64,000 nucleotides of DNA from Photobacterium gaetbulicola Gung47 (GCA_000940995.1 CP005973.1:1302001-1366000); one strand, 5' to 3'. Counted from the first letter of the stretch, positions 24,577 to 34,176 are shown. Notes: generated from the sequence alone by a model not told the origin. A program made the numbers and translations.

Positions 24577-25770
24577 TCAGTCTTTCTTTTGACGTTTGCT
24601 TTTTGGTACGTAATTCAAAATTGAAATCGGCACCGGCTTTCTAGGCTCGAAACCTTCTACCACACGGCGCTCAATCAAGTGTCCCAGACGACTCTCGATC
24701 ATACAAAGGTTCTTGAAATTGTCTTTCGATACAAACGAGATTGCCTCACCCGATGCATCCGCACGGCCTGTACGGCCAATTCGGTGAACATATTCATCAG
24801 CAGGGAATGGCAAATCGTAGTTAACCACCCGAGAGAGCTCTTCGATATCAATACCACGGGCACCAACGCCAGTCGCAACAAGATATTTGATCTTGCCGGC
24901 TTTGAAGTCTTCCAGCAGCTGCTCACGCACCTTTTGGCTACGGCCACTGTGGAACGCTTCTGCAGCAATGTCCCGTTTTTCCAACTGCGATACCAGCTTG
25001 GCAGCACCATGCTTGGTTTCGATGAAAATCAACGCCTGATCCCAGTTATTTTCTTTGATCAAATGGCTCAGCAGTGCCGACTTCTGATCTTTATCAACCG
25101 TGATCAGCCACTGCTCGATATTTGCTTTTGACGCTTGGTTGGCAGCGATGCTGACCTCATGCGGGTTTTCGACCACGGATTTGGCCAAATCACGGACTTT
25201 GTTAGACAGCGTCGCCGAGAACAGCAGGAACTGCAGCTCTTCAGGCAGACGGTCGATGATCTTGTTGATATCATCGATAAAACCCATATCCAGCATGCGG
25301 TCAGCTTCGTCGAGGACCAACATTTCCACTTCTTCAAAGTGAACAGCGCGCTTGCCGTACATATCGAGCAGACGACCCGGCGTAGCGACCAATACATCGA
25401 CACCGTCAATCAAACGCTGCTTCTGCTCTTTCTCATCCACACCGCCATACATAGCCAGCGAAGTCAGGCCAAGGTGCTTGCTGTATAGTGTGATCTTCTC
25501 TTCAACTTGAATCGCAAGCTCACGGGTAGGAACAAGGATCAACGCACGAATACGCTTCTTACGTTGTGTTTTACCATGGCTGAGTTTTTCCAGGATTGGC
25601 AATACAAAGCCCGCGGTTTTACCTGTACCCGTTTGCGCTGCGGCAATCAGGTTCTTGCCCTGCAAAATGACAGGAATCGCCTTGTTCTGGATCGTTGTTG
25701 GCTTGCTGTATCCGAGTTCGCTAACCGCTTTGGTCAATGACTCGCTAAGCCCAAGTTTAGAGAATGGCAT
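24577..25770 (-). CDS. rhlE: DEAD-box RNA helicase, RhlE-like
   Basis: 397 residues with the full DEAD-box set: Q motif (GYSKPTTIQNKAIP), motif I AAQTGTGKT, Ia PTRELA, Ib TPGR, II DEAD, III SAT, IV FIETK, V and VI HRIGRTGR. The start MPFSKLGLSESL and the short tail ending RQKKD fit an RhlE-type ATP-dependent RNA helicase acting on ribosome assembly or RNA decay. Motif V reads ATGVGARGIDIE where most relatives have ATDVAARGIDI, a change of the conserved Asp. It is a single gene with its own terminator. The exact paralogue (RhlE versus a Vibrio-specific relative) is uncertain. Confidence 0.88.
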   Translation of the reverse strand: MPFSKLGLSESLTKAVSELGYSKPTTIQNKAIPVILQGKNLIAAAQTGTGKTAGFVLPILEKLSHGKTQRKKRIRALILVPTRELAIQVEEKITLYSKHLGLTSLAMYGGVDEKEQKQRLIDGVDVLVATPGRLLDMYGKRAVHFEEVEMLVLDEADRMLDMGFIDDINKIIDRLPEELQFLLFSATLSNKVRDLAKSVVENPHEVSIAANQASKANIEQWLITVDKDQKSALLSHLIKENNWDQALIFIETKHGAAKLVSQLEKRDIAAEAFHSGRSQKVREQLLEDFKAGKIKYLVATGVGARGIDIEELSRVVNYDLPFPADEYVHRIGRTGRADASGEAISFVSKDNFKNLCMIESRLGHLIERRVVEGFEPRKPVPISILNYVPKSKRQKKD

Positions 25771-25873
25771 GAATCGCCTCTAATTGTACTTTAACTAAAT
25801 ATGGTAGAGCCGCCTCTACATGAAGCGCGGGAGTGTACCACGAATCCCGCCTAGCCTTGCGATTTTTCATAAC

Positions 25874-25902
25874 AAAAAAGCCCACCGAATTATCTGTGGG
25901 CT
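25874..25902 (-). terminator. Terminator of the MscS-like channel gene
   Basis: The stem AGCCCAC/GTGGGCT with a ten-base loop is followed by six U on the minus strand, 28 bp after the channel stop codon. Confidence 0.88.
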
Positions 25903-25930
25903 CTGGTAACGATAAACGAGGGTAAGCAAA

Positions 25931-26812
25931 TTACATATAACTCACCCGAGGGTTGCGCTCTTCGCGAAGGGCATTTTTACCAAAGGTTTCTTGGTAGATC
26001 TGCATAAAGTCTTCGCGTATCAGCTGTTCAAGGTGCGTGGCCATTTCCGTCGGGCAAAATAGCATGATATGTACCACCTGCTCACCGGTTGCGGTTGTCG
26101 TGATATGGACATGCGGATCAGGACCTGGCAAATCAACGCCTGCGTGCTTTTCGATCACCCCGTTATAGCGCCTTGCCACATCAATGAATTCGTCACAGTG
26201 TCCTTCGATCTGTTCGATGATCTCTGGCACAATCACATAAAGATTAACGAACTCTTTTACCGTAATATTGAAGCTGTGGTAAACGTAGCGTTTCATAAAA
26301 TTGAGGTTTTTCACCGGATAGGTAAAAAACATGCTATTTGGCAATGTCGCCGTTTTCCCCGTGAAGTGGTATTGACCGTGATGAAGATCGATCTCCTGGA
26401 TCACTGTCGCCATCAAATTATGCTCGATCACTTCTCCGCATAACGAACCCACCTCGATCCAATCGCCTATTCTAAACGAACGTGCACTGGCCCGTTGAAT
26501 TGACCCTGTAAAACAAAGAATGATCTCTTTGGAAGCAACAACTATCGCAACGGCAATGGCGGTAACTGACAAAGCAAACTCGCTAATTTCGGATTGCCAC
26601 AGCATAAACACCACCACCACCATCAAGGTGAAGGTACCGTTTTTGGTCCGTGACATCCACTTGCGCTGGTGCTCAGAAACAAACGCGACATCCCCGCGAA
26701 TTTGCTTTAACACTAGCCTTCTGAACATCAGAACCAATGCAATAATAACAACACTTAGCAGTATTTTATGTTCTAGAAAAAAATCAATAATCGGTAACAA
26801 CTTCTCTGGCAT
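25931..26812 (-). CDS. MscS-family mechanosensitive channel
   Basis: 293 residues with three N-terminal transmembrane helices (about 13-30, 58-72 and 78-100). The pore-helix/beta-domain junction FTGSIQRASARSFRIGDWIEVG is near residue 101, where GxxxxxxxxFRIGDWI is the MscS signature. The beta domain (GEVIEHNLMATVIQ, TLPNSMFF) and a C-terminal alpha/beta part follow. It should open under membrane tension during osmotic downshift. It is monocistronic, with its own terminator. Confidence 0.9.
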   Translation of the reverse strand: MPEKLLPIIDFFLEHKILLSVVIIALVLMFRRLVLKQIRGDVAFVSEHQRKWMSRTKNGTFTLMVVVVFMLWQSEISEFALSVTAIAVAIVVASKEIILCFTGSIQRASARSFRIGDWIEVGSLCGEVIEHNLMATVIQEIDLHHGQYHFTGKTATLPNSMFFTYPVKNLNFMKRYVYHSFNITVKEFVNLYVIVPEIIEQIEGHCDEFIDVARRYNGVIEKHAGVDLPGPDPHVHITTTATGEQVVHIMLFCPTEMATHLEQLIREDFMQIYQETFGKNALREERNPRVSYM

Positions 26813-27331
26813 GCGCGCCTCTTTTCACTCCCACACATCATTTTCAGCACCTACGTTGCAGACCTAAATTCCCATAGTTTTAAGATAAAATCCAGATCAA
26901 GCCGAGCACTATTGTTTAAAACATTAATAACCCCAAAAACCACCTAGGTTACTGGCAGTTTATTGCCCATAATTTTCTACAGTACAAACACTTGACGATT
27001 TCCGTGGCGTAAAAGCAAAAATACGCACGAGACAGCGATCACCTGTCGTATTTCCTGGTTACCAATATCCAAACAGAGCATAACCCCACAATATATAGGG
27101 CTGAACGATTTATACTCGGTTGGAAATGTAATTAACACCAGAGCCTATAACTGTTTTAGGAAATAAACAGAATTCTCATCAGATGACTAGTTTTCAAGGC
27201 ATTTTCATATTTCCTTGCCACGACATCATAAATTTAAATAAAACAAAGGGGTATATTCCCCATACCAATATTTCACTTCCAAGATAGATATACCAACAAC
27301 CAAAACCGCTTCATTACGGAGGTGAATATCT
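26813..27331. other. Long intergenic region, no gene recognised
   Basis: 519 bp between the divergent MscS gene (minus) and the DUF1800 gene (plus). It is AT-rich with no ribosome-site-led ORF; a minus-strand ORF of 77 codons at its right end is a shadow of the DUF1800 gene. It should hold both promoters. Confidence 0.4.
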
Positions 27332-28831
27332 ATGGAAGGATTAACATACCGCCAGGCATCCAGATTCTTGGATATGGCAACGATGGGGACAAAAAAAGGA
27401 GAGATCGAGGATTTTCTTAGCCTCGATAACCGCACCAGCTGGATTAACAGCCAACTCACCGAACCCTATGAAAGCCACAAAGAACGCACGCTATATCAGG
27501 CCCAGCAGCGAGGCAGTTCCTCAACCACTCAAGAAATGCGGGTTTGTGCATGGTTCGATATCGCATTATGGAAAGGGGCGCAATTGCGCCAGCGCATGGC
27601 ATTTGCCCTGAGCCAAATCCTAGTGGTGGGAGATCGAGATGCCCAATTGGCCCCTTACCCGACCGAGATGGCTCACTACTACGATATCCTTACCCAATAT
27701 GCATTCAGTAACTATAAAACCCTGCTGTATCATGTTACCCGCTCACCTATTATGGGTCACTACCTCACCATGGTCGGCAACCTTCCGAAAAGTCGCACCG
27801 GGGTTAATCCAGACCAAAACTATGCTCGTGAAATCATGCAGCTGTTTACCATCGGTTTAGAACAACTCAACCTGAATGGCACCCCAAGGCTTGGCGATGA
27901 TAATCAACCGATTCCCACCTATGACGACAATGATATTGAAAACATGGCACGCGTCTTCACTGGCTGGTTCATGGATGGCAGTAGCATGGAAAAGCCCATG
28001 GTTGCCTATGATGATTCCCATGATATGGAAGCAAAAAAAATTCTCGGCGCAGAATTTCCGGCCGGTGTCGGGGCGGAAGCCGAACTGGATCAGGTTCTCG
28101 ACCTCTTGGTCAACCACCCTAATACCGCACCATTTATCAGTACCCTGCTAATTAAACGATTCGTCACATCCAACCCAAGGCCTGAGTATGTTGAAAGAGT
28201 TGCCTCTGTCTTTCGTAACACCGGCGGTAACCTAGGTGAGGTAATTACCGCCATTTTGACCGATGCTGAGGTGCTGAAAGAAAACGATCTACATGTCGCC
28301 AAGATGCGCGAACCTATTCTTGCCATGACTTACTTCTATCGTGCTTTAGATGCCAAACCAGGAAGTGGCGGCGTAATTGCGTTCGACGCAATGCTTTACC
28401 AAGAAACATTCAATCAGTACCCGCTAGGATCCCCCTCGGTGTTCAATTTCTACTCACCCGATCACCTTCCCAGTGGTGCGCTTGAAGCTAACAACCTGAC
28501 ATCTCCTGAGTTGGAAATCATTGACTGGAACCAAGTGATCAAACTAAGCAACATTGCCTGGAAGGTTGTCCATGATAATGGTTATAAGACCAGCTCCAAC
28601 AGTAAACAGGAGCTCTATCCGGTTGTCAGTGACTTTACGACAGCAAGTAGTGACTATGCATCACTTTCCGATCTCATCGCTAAACGCTTCTTGCACGGTG
28701 ACATATCCGCAGATCTCGCCCCTAGATTAGAGGGGCTGTGGAACGCAAAGAGCAGTAATAACAAGCCTTATGCAGTTTCCGCAATGCTGTACTTCGCCTT
28801 TATTTCTCCCAGCTTCATGGTTCAGGAGTAA
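27332..28831 (+). CDS. DUF1800-family protein
   Basis: 499 residues of the DUF1800 family, a group of large bacterial proteins almost always paired with DUF1501. Visible family parts are the N-terminal YRQASRFLDMATMGT, LRQRMAFALSQILVV, NYAREIMQLFTIGLEQLNLN and the C-terminal YPLGSPSVFNFYSPD. A strong site, CGGAGGTGAATATCT, precedes the ATG. Unlike many relatives it shows no signal peptide, so it may be cytoplasmic or exported with its partner. It is followed five bases later by the DUF1501 gene, so they form an operon. The function is not known. Confidence 0.9.
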   Translation: MEGLTYRQASRFLDMATMGTKKGEIEDFLSLDNRTSWINSQLTEPYESHKERTLYQAQQRGSSSTTQEMRVCAWFDIALWKGAQLRQRMAFALSQILVVGDRDAQLAPYPTEMAHYYDILTQYAFSNYKTLLYHVTRSPIMGHYLTMVGNLPKSRTGVNPDQNYAREIMQLFTIGLEQLNLNGTPRLGDDNQPIPTYDDNDIENMARVFTGWFMDGSSMEKPMVAYDDSHDMEAKKILGAEFPAGVGAEAELDQVLDLLVNHPNTAPFISTLLIKRFVTSNPRPEYVERVASVFRNTGGNLGEVITAILTDAEVLKENDLHVAKMREPILAMTYFYRALDAKPGSGGVIAFDAMLYQETFNQYPLGSPSVFNFYSPDHLPSGALEANNLTSPELEIIDWNQVIKLSNIAWKVVHDNGYKTSSNSKQELYPVVSDFTTASSDYASLSDLIAKRFLHGDISADLAPRLEGLWNAKSSNNKPYAVSAMLYFAFISPSFMVQE

Positions 28832-28836
28832 GCCTT

Positions 28837-30606
28837 ATGAATTTATCAAGACGCGATTTTATTAAAACAGCTGCGTTTGCTTCCTCGGCCACAGCTTTAC
28901 CACTGTCTCTGACTTTACCCACGCAAGCATTGGCAAACGACAACAGTGATTACAAAGCGATAGTCTGCCTATTCTTATTCGGAGGCAATGATTCGTTCAA
29001 TATGGTGGTCCCCACCTCAGCTGCTAACTACACCAATTATGTCAATGCCCGTCCGGATATCCATCTCAGCACCGCAGAGGTTATAGAAATGCCGGGTTTT
29101 ACCGATGAGAGCGGACAGGCAATAGCACTTAATGGCAGCATGCCTGAACTTGCTCAATTGATGATGGCCGGTTCAGCAACTACTGTCGTCAATGTGGGTA
29201 CGCTTCTTGAGCCAACCACAAAAGCCAACCTCGGTGCTGTCAAATCCCCCCCAAATCTAGGCGCCCATAATAAACAGCAACTGGCTTGGCAGCGCAGCTG
29301 GAATACGAGCCAATATCATCCATACGGATGGGCTGGCATGATGATGGAGCTACTCGCCTCCGGCTCTGAAGTGGTTTCACCTAAGATGTCCTTCAGTGGC
29401 AACGAACTAATGAATAGCCTAACAGGTTCTGATCTGCGTATTAGTGCTGAGGGGCTACGTGCAATGTCACCACTTGCAATTAACTCTATTAATAACAATG
29501 TGCAAAAGCTCCTTGATAACAATACCGGCTCACCTTTTGCCAAAAGCTACTTACAGCGTTTTCAGGACGTCATTGACTTTCAGGCCTCACTTAACGATAC
29601 GTTAGAGCAATTCCCTGAAGACCAGAGCATTCCCGCGAGTTATTTAGGAAAGCAATTAAGAATGGTCAAGCGATTGATACAATCAAGCACTAATCTTAGC
29701 CAAGGTCGCCAAGTCTTTTTTGTCTCTATCGGTGGTTTTGACAATCACAGTAACCAACGGGGCAAACACGATGGTATCCTCGCGCAAATTGATGCGGCAC
29801 TCAGTGCCTTCTATCGTTCACTGGAAGCCGATCAGCTACATGAAAAAGTGACCACTTTTACAATGTCTGATTTTGGCCGGACAATAGAAAATAACAGTAA
29901 CCGCGGTACCGACCATGGCTGGGGAAGTAACCAAATTATTTTAGGCGGACAAGTTATAGGTGGTAAGGCTTACGGCCAATATCCAGACTTTATTCGTGAC
30001 GGTGCAAATGCAAATGGCAATAAGTTTATCCCGTCCACCTCGTCTGAACAGATGGCCGCGACAATATGCAAATGGTTCGGCCTGTCCGATAACAGTGTCG
30101 ACTATATCTTCCCCAGCCTAAACCCAGACAACACCAATGCCTTCCCGAGCCGTTACCTTGGCTTCCTTGGCGAAGTCACTGAACCACCAGCCACTCCGGT
30201 CAAATTGGCAATTGCTGGCGTTTCCGCATCAGAAACCCGGGTTGACCACACACCGGAAATGGCAGTAGACGGCGATAGCACGACAAAATGGACGGCAAAA
30301 GGTTTGGGTATCACCTTCACCTTGGAACTCACTCAGATGGCTAACTTAAGCGAGATAAAATGGTCTCAGGCCAAAGGGGATGTTCGCCAGTACTTCATCG
30401 ACATTGCAGTAAGTAGTGACGGTATCAATTACTCACCGCTTTCCAGTGTTGTCACCCCAGGAACAACAACCGGTTTAGTGAGTAATCCGATTAATGCCAG
30501 CGAAGTGAAATATATTCAGCTGACGTGTAACGGTAATAATGACCCGGTCAACTCCAGTCTAACGAGCTGGAATAATTTCCAAGAGATAGAAGTGTGGGGT
30601 AATTAA
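28837..30606 (+). CDS. DUF1501 protein with Tat signal and C-terminal discoidin domain
   Basis: 589 residues. The N terminus is a twin-arginine signal (SRRDFIKTAAFASS, cleaved after the LPTQALA region), so it is exported folded. Residues about 40-445 are DUF1501, related to the sulfatase/alkaline-phosphatase superfamily, with FLFGGNDSFNMVVP, GGFDNHSNQRGKHDG and FTMSDFGRTIENNSNRGTDH. Residues about 460-589 form an F5/8 type C (discoidin-like) carbohydrate-binding domain (HTPEMAVDGDSTTKW ... IEVWGN), which simpler family members lack. It is co-transcribed with the DUF1800 gene. A surface or periplasmic role on polysaccharide is plausible but is inference. Confidence 0.9.
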   Translation: MNLSRRDFIKTAAFASSATALPLSLTLPTQALANDNSDYKAIVCLFLFGGNDSFNMVVPTSAANYTNYVNARPDIHLSTAEVIEMPGFTDESGQAIALNGSMPELAQLMMAGSATTVVNVGTLLEPTTKANLGAVKSPPNLGAHNKQQLAWQRSWNTSQYHPYGWAGMMMELLASGSEVVSPKMSFSGNELMNSLTGSDLRISAEGLRAMSPLAINSINNNVQKLLDNNTGSPFAKSYLQRFQDVIDFQASLNDTLEQFPEDQSIPASYLGKQLRMVKRLIQSSTNLSQGRQVFFVSIGGFDNHSNQRGKHDGILAQIDAALSAFYRSLEADQLHEKVTTFTMSDFGRTIENNSNRGTDHGWGSNQIILGGQVIGGKAYGQYPDFIRDGANANGNKFIPSTSSEQMAATICKWFGLSDNSVDYIFPSLNPDNTNAFPSRYLGFLGEVTEPPATPVKLAIAGVSASETRVDHTPEMAVDGDSTTKWTAKGLGITFTLELTQMANLSEIKWSQAKGDVRQYFIDIAVSSDGINYSPLSSVVTPGTTTGLVSNPINASEVKYIQLTCNGNNDPVNSSLTSWNNFQEIEVWGN

Positions 30607-30615
30607 ATTGGAGTA

Positions 30616-30645
30616 AAAAGAAAGGGCCATCTGGCCCTTTCCTTA
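30616..30645. terminator. Bidirectional terminator between convergent genes
   Basis: The perfect stem AAAGGGCCA/TGGCCCTTT (30621-30629 and 30632-30640) separates the DUF1501 gene (plus) and the DUF4382 gene (minus). Confidence 0.85.
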
Positions 30646-31611
30646 TAGAGTAAAATTGAAGATTTTCTCTTGCATTTTATCCAATGTAATTTCGAACCGC
30701 TGATTTTCAGGGTTGGCAATAATGATCTCGCTATCATATTGGATAGGATCATCATCGACTGCATTACACGTAAATGCAACGACGTAGTTACCTGCTGGAA
30801 TATAGCCAAATGCATAGTCACCATCCTGATCAACAGCAGCTGATGCATATGGCAGTACATATTTTCCGACAGGAAGATCACCATTGAAATCTTCATCTAG
30901 TGGATCAAAGTTGTCCGCTAATTGATAGTCCCCTAAAACATGTTCAGGGTACAGGTAAACAAAGTTACCGGTGTCATAAGCACAGCCTTCGCCCGCATCA
31001 AATAGAGCAAAGTCTACCTTGCCCCACAGCGATGCCGCCTGACGATTGTCGACAATCTTCACCCCATGAGGTTTTAGATTGTAACCATTTTTACCGGCAT
31101 TACCTCGCTCAACCAGCGACTGGCGCAGGTCAAACTCAATGGTAAAGCCTTGGACAGTATTGTCGTCTTCCGGAGTGACTTCAAAGCCACCCAGTCTCAG
31201 TTTATTGCTCGGGATTTTTAGATCATACTCGCCCGATGTGTCATCATCTTTCACCCAGTTCATGTCACCAGGCTTGGTATGGACAATCATTTCCTTATAC
31301 ACACCGGCAGGAAGCGTGTGCTCTGTGATAATCAGTGCCGCATCTGTACCTTGGTAGTCAAGCAAATCGAGTTGCTGGTAGTCATTACCTTCATCGTCGT
31401 GATCAACGTCAATGATGTAAGAGTTGCCATTCTCGTGCTTAAGCTCAAGTTTATCAAAAGCCACCACGACTTCAGACATCGAATCAACCGGCGCATCAGA
31501 CACGCTGAAAGAAACTTTGGCATACTGGGTAGAATCGCCACTGCTGTCGCTTCCGCAAGCTGAAAGCAACGTTGCCACGGCTAGTACGGGTAAGGTTTTA
31601 TAAATTGTCAT
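30643..31611 (-). CDS. DUF4382 lipoprotein
   Basis: 322 residues. A lipoprotein signal ends in the lipobox LLSACGS (Cys near residue 19), followed by a Ser-rich linker. The DUF4382 domain begins AKVSFSVSDAPVDSMSEVVV, the family's hallmark. A second beta-rich, carboxypeptidase-regulatory-like segment (GKYVLPYASAAVDQDGDYAFGYIPAGNYVVAF) follows. It is a likely outer-membrane-attached protein of unknown role. I chose ATG 31611, with GGAGAG upstream. It converges with the DUF1800/DUF1501 pair, but co-function is not shown. Confidence 0.87.
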   Translation of the reverse strand: MTIYKTLPVLAVATLLSACGSDSSGDSTQYAKVSFSVSDAPVDSMSEVVVAFDKLELKHENGNSYIIDVDHDDEGNDYQQLDLLDYQGTDAALIITEHTLPAGVYKEMIVHTKPGDMNWVKDDDTSGEYDLKIPSNKLRLGGFEVTPEDDNTVQGFTIEFDLRQSLVERGNAGKNGYNLKPHGVKIVDNRQAASLWGKVDFALFDAGEGCAYDTGNFVYLYPEHVLGDYQLADNFDPLDEDFNGDLPVGKYVLPYASAAVDQDGDYAFGYIPAGNYVVAFTCNAVDDDPIQYDSEIIIANPENQRFEITLDKMQEKIFNFTL

Positions 31612-31823
31612 AATACTCTCCATTTCTGGTCGCAATTTTATCTCTTACTTATCCAGCGACTCAATAACCAGAAACTTAATTGACAATTTACTGACAAAGT
31701 TTTGTTAGCATATCACATAGATACAATAAATTTTTAAATGGTATGGATTAAAAAACCATCATAGAACATCCAACCTAACATACATATTAGTTTGATAATA
31801 CATACACTTTGAGAGGGTATAAG

Positions 31824-32681
31824 CTAAAATGTTTTCGATATAGGTATCTTAATAAAGGCTTCAGGTAACACACCTGCACGAATATTCACTTGTATAGCTG
31901 GGTATAATAATTTAGGTACATTCAATTGTTTATCTCGCTCAGAACGAAACTGGACGAATTCATTTTCTGATGTCTCGCCAGTTATATGAATATTGTTTAA
32001 TTTACTCTCACCAACAGTAGTTTGATATTCCAGCTCCCGCCCCCCAGGCTGGTAATCGTGACACACCCACAGCCGGGTCGAATCCGGCAATGCATAAATT
32101 CGTTGAATACTGCCAAACAGCTGTTTCGCATCGCCGCCGGGGAAATCACAACGCGCTGAGCCAAAATCAGGCATGAATAAGGTGTCGCCAATAAACGCAT
32201 TTTGGTTAACCAGATAGGTGACACTGTCACTGGTATGGCCCGGTGTTTCAACAACAGTCACCGTCAGCATACCGATGGAAAACTCTTCTTTATCCTGAAA
32301 ATAGTGATCAAAATACTGATGTCTAAGTGCACCAGCGGTCTGATTTGTTCCCCCCATCGCAAAGACAGGCGCAAAATAGGCTTGTACATCTTCAACATGC
32401 TGGCCTACCCCGATTTTTCCACCCAACTTTGATTTGATATAGCTGGCAGCGGTTAAATGATCGGCATGAGCGTGGGTTTCCAATACCCAATCGAGGCTGA
32501 GTTGGTTGCGTCTGATATAGGCAATGATTTCGTCGGCGAACTCTGTACTCACAACACCAGAAGATAAATCGAAGTCTAACGCGCTATCAATCACTGCGCA
32601 GTGGCCGCCTGCCATATCGTAAACCACGTAACTCAGTGTTGATGTCGGACTATGAAAAAAAGCCTCTATGGAAGCTGTCAT
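31824..32681 (-). CDS. MBL-fold hydrolase, persulfide-dioxygenase-like
   Basis: 285 residues with the metallo-beta-lactamase motif ETHAHADHLTAA near residue 66. Further ligands appear in ETPGHTSDSVTYL (His near residue 147), GDTLFMPDFGSARCDF and the late H of VCHDYQPGG. This set is that of ETHE1/Blh-type persulfide dioxygenases, which oxidise glutathione persulfide using one iron. GGGAGG precedes the ATG. It is transcribed away from the AraC gene at 32877 with 195 bp between them, so that regulator may control it. A simpler MBL activity cannot be ruled out. Confidence 0.82.
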   Translation of the reverse strand: MTASIEAFFHSPTSTLSYVVYDMAGGHCAVIDSALDFDLSSGVVSTEFADEIIAYIRRNQLSLDWVLETHAHADHLTAASYIKSKLGGKIGVGQHVEDVQAYFAPVFAMGGTNQTAGALRHQYFDHYFQDKEEFSIGMLTVTVVETPGHTSDSVTYLVNQNAFIGDTLFMPDFGSARCDFPGGDAKQLFGSIQRIYALPDSTRLWVCHDYQPGGRELEYQTTVGESKLNNIHITGETSENEFVQFRSERDKQLNVPKLLYPAIQVNIRAGVLPEAFIKIPISKTF

Positions 32682-32876
32682 TGCCTACCTCCCAACCTAC
32701 CTAACACATGAAAAGCATGTCTGTATACCTAGTCACTATATTGTCTATTTTAGCTAGGTTTTAGCACAGTCGGTTTCATACGCATATCAACCAAGTAATG
32801 ATTGCCTTCCATAAACTGGGGGATTACTGTAATAACCAATTAAAACCAACTGCCTGCTACCTGACCCCAAAAACCG

Positions 32877-33668
32877 ATGAATAAAATCTACCAGCCGCTT
32901 TTTGATAACAATAACCCGCCCGCTGACGTATTTTTCGGTCACGAGGTGTTCTTACCCAACACGACAACGCCAAGCCACAGCCACCCATGGGGACAGCTAC
33001 AGATCATCAACGGCGGGATTTTGGAGCTGAAGGCAGAAGACAAACGCTTCCTGTCACCTTCGCAGTATGCTGTTTGGGTACCCGCAGGTATCAAGCATGA
33101 AAGCTTTATGCGTCGAAGCCTGAACTATTGCTCGATGAACATTACTCATCCTTTAGCGTCACCACTTCCCAACTACCCATGCCTACTTGAAGTCAGCCCA
33201 ATAATGGAAGCTATCATCAACGATTTGAAGGCGAGACGATTAACCGTGGCAGAATCTGAGCAAGACAAAAGGTTGATCCGTGTTTTGCTTGATCAGGTTT
33301 ACCAAGCCAAAGAGCACGAGCAGTTTTTACCAACCAGCAACGATAAGCTGCTTAAACCTATCCTCAATGAACTTGAGCGCAATCCTATGTCGGAAAAAAC
33401 ATTAAAGGACTGGGCACAGATACTCCACACTACAGAAAGAACCCTAGCCCGGCACTGCCAGGATAAACTCGGAATGAGCTTTACCGAGTGGCGGCAACGA
33501 CGCAAATTCCTCTATTCATTACATTTACTGCGCAAAGGTTCTTCGGTGAAAGAGGTGGCATTAACCTTGGGCTATCATCAAGCATCGCCATTTATTACCC
33601 TGTTCAAGCGCCATGCCCAATGCACTCCCGAACAATACCGCCAGCGCTTCTTTGCCAACTCGGAATAA
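32877..33668 (+). CDS. AraC-family regulator
   Basis: 263 residues. The N-terminal cupin part has HEVFLPNTTTPSHSHPWGQL (metal-type His pattern) near residue 22. The C-terminal AraC double helix-turn-helix spans about 170-258 (TLKDWAQILHTTERTLARHC and VKEVALTLGYHQASPFITLF). This is the short 'cupin-AraC' class that senses a small ligand. It is divergent from the persulfide-dioxygenase-like gene, its most likely target. Confidence 0.88.
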   Translation: MNKIYQPLFDNNNPPADVFFGHEVFLPNTTTPSHSHPWGQLQIINGGILELKAEDKRFLSPSQYAVWVPAGIKHESFMRRSLNYCSMNITHPLASPLPNYPCLLEVSPIMEAIINDLKARRLTVAESEQDKRLIRVLLDQVYQAKEHEQFLPTSNDKLLKPILNELERNPMSEKTLKDWAQILHTTERTLARHCQDKLGMSFTEWRQRRKFLYSLHLLRKGSSVKEVALTLGYHQASPFITLFKRHAQCTPEQYRQRFFANSE

Positions 33669-33760
33669 ACTGCTGACGGCACGACATAAGCCAATTATCG
33701 TTTGAAAGATCCCAGGCCTCTCAACGGTCTGTATCTCCGTAGCGCTTTGGGGAAAATCTG

Positions 33761-33829
33761 ATGAAGCAATTCATCATTCTCTTTGTATACGGACTTATCT
33801 TCACTTCGCCGTTAAGCATGTTCGGATGA
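33761..33829 (+). CDS. Tiny hydrophobic ORF, 22 residues
   Basis: The ORF encodes a Lys-started, mostly hydrophobic peptide (MKQFIILFVYGLIFTSPLSM, then FG). GGGGA sits about eight bases before the ATG. Its 3' end overlaps a 10-bp perfect hairpin (33808-33841). This is the size and shape of a small membrane or toxin-like peptide, but no family is recognised and no antisense RNA partner was identified. Confidence 0.35.
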   Translation: MKQFIILFVYGLIFTSPLSMFG

Positions 33830-33841
33830 ACGCTTAACGGC
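33808..33841 (+). terminator. Terminator-like hairpin over the tiny ORF stop
   Basis: The perfect stem GCCGTTAAGC/GCTTAACGGC (33808-33817 and 33832-33841) has a 14-base loop and is followed by TTTAACT. The tail is only weakly U-rich. The ORF stop codon is in the loop. Confidence 0.6.
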
Positions 33842-34077
33842 TTTAACTATCACTAGTTCGTTTGAACCGACACATACAAAACCATACCCAGCCCTACTTG
33901 ATACTTACCTTAAGGCCTGAATCAAAACAGGACCTAATAGTCATCAATGCTTATAAAAACACCAAACTCAGTTGCATATCACAAAAACAAAAAACAAGTC
34001 AGAGTTTTACTTTGATTATTGCCAGCAAAATTAGACAATAAAACCACAAAAACACCAATTAGCTAGGTTATACAACT

Positions 34078-34176
34078 ATGATTGACATGATTTTTCCTGC
34101 ATTGTTCTTATCCACAGTAATCGGCTTTAGCCTATGGGGCTGGACACAAGTCATCCGTGTCGTTTTCCGTTTCTAA
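34078..34176 (+). CDS. Small single-helix membrane protein, 32 residues
   Basis: The ORF encodes MIDMIFPALFLSTVIGFSLW followed by GWTQVIRVVFRF. One transmembrane helix (about residues 4-22) is followed by a short basic aromatic tail. A clear terminator lies about 50 bp downstream (34229-34250), which supports a real transcript. I do not recognise a named family; it has the form of small subunit-like membrane proteins. AGCTAGG upstream is a weak ribosome site. Confidence 0.5.
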   Translation: MIDMIFPALFLSTVIGFSLWGWTQVIRVVFRF

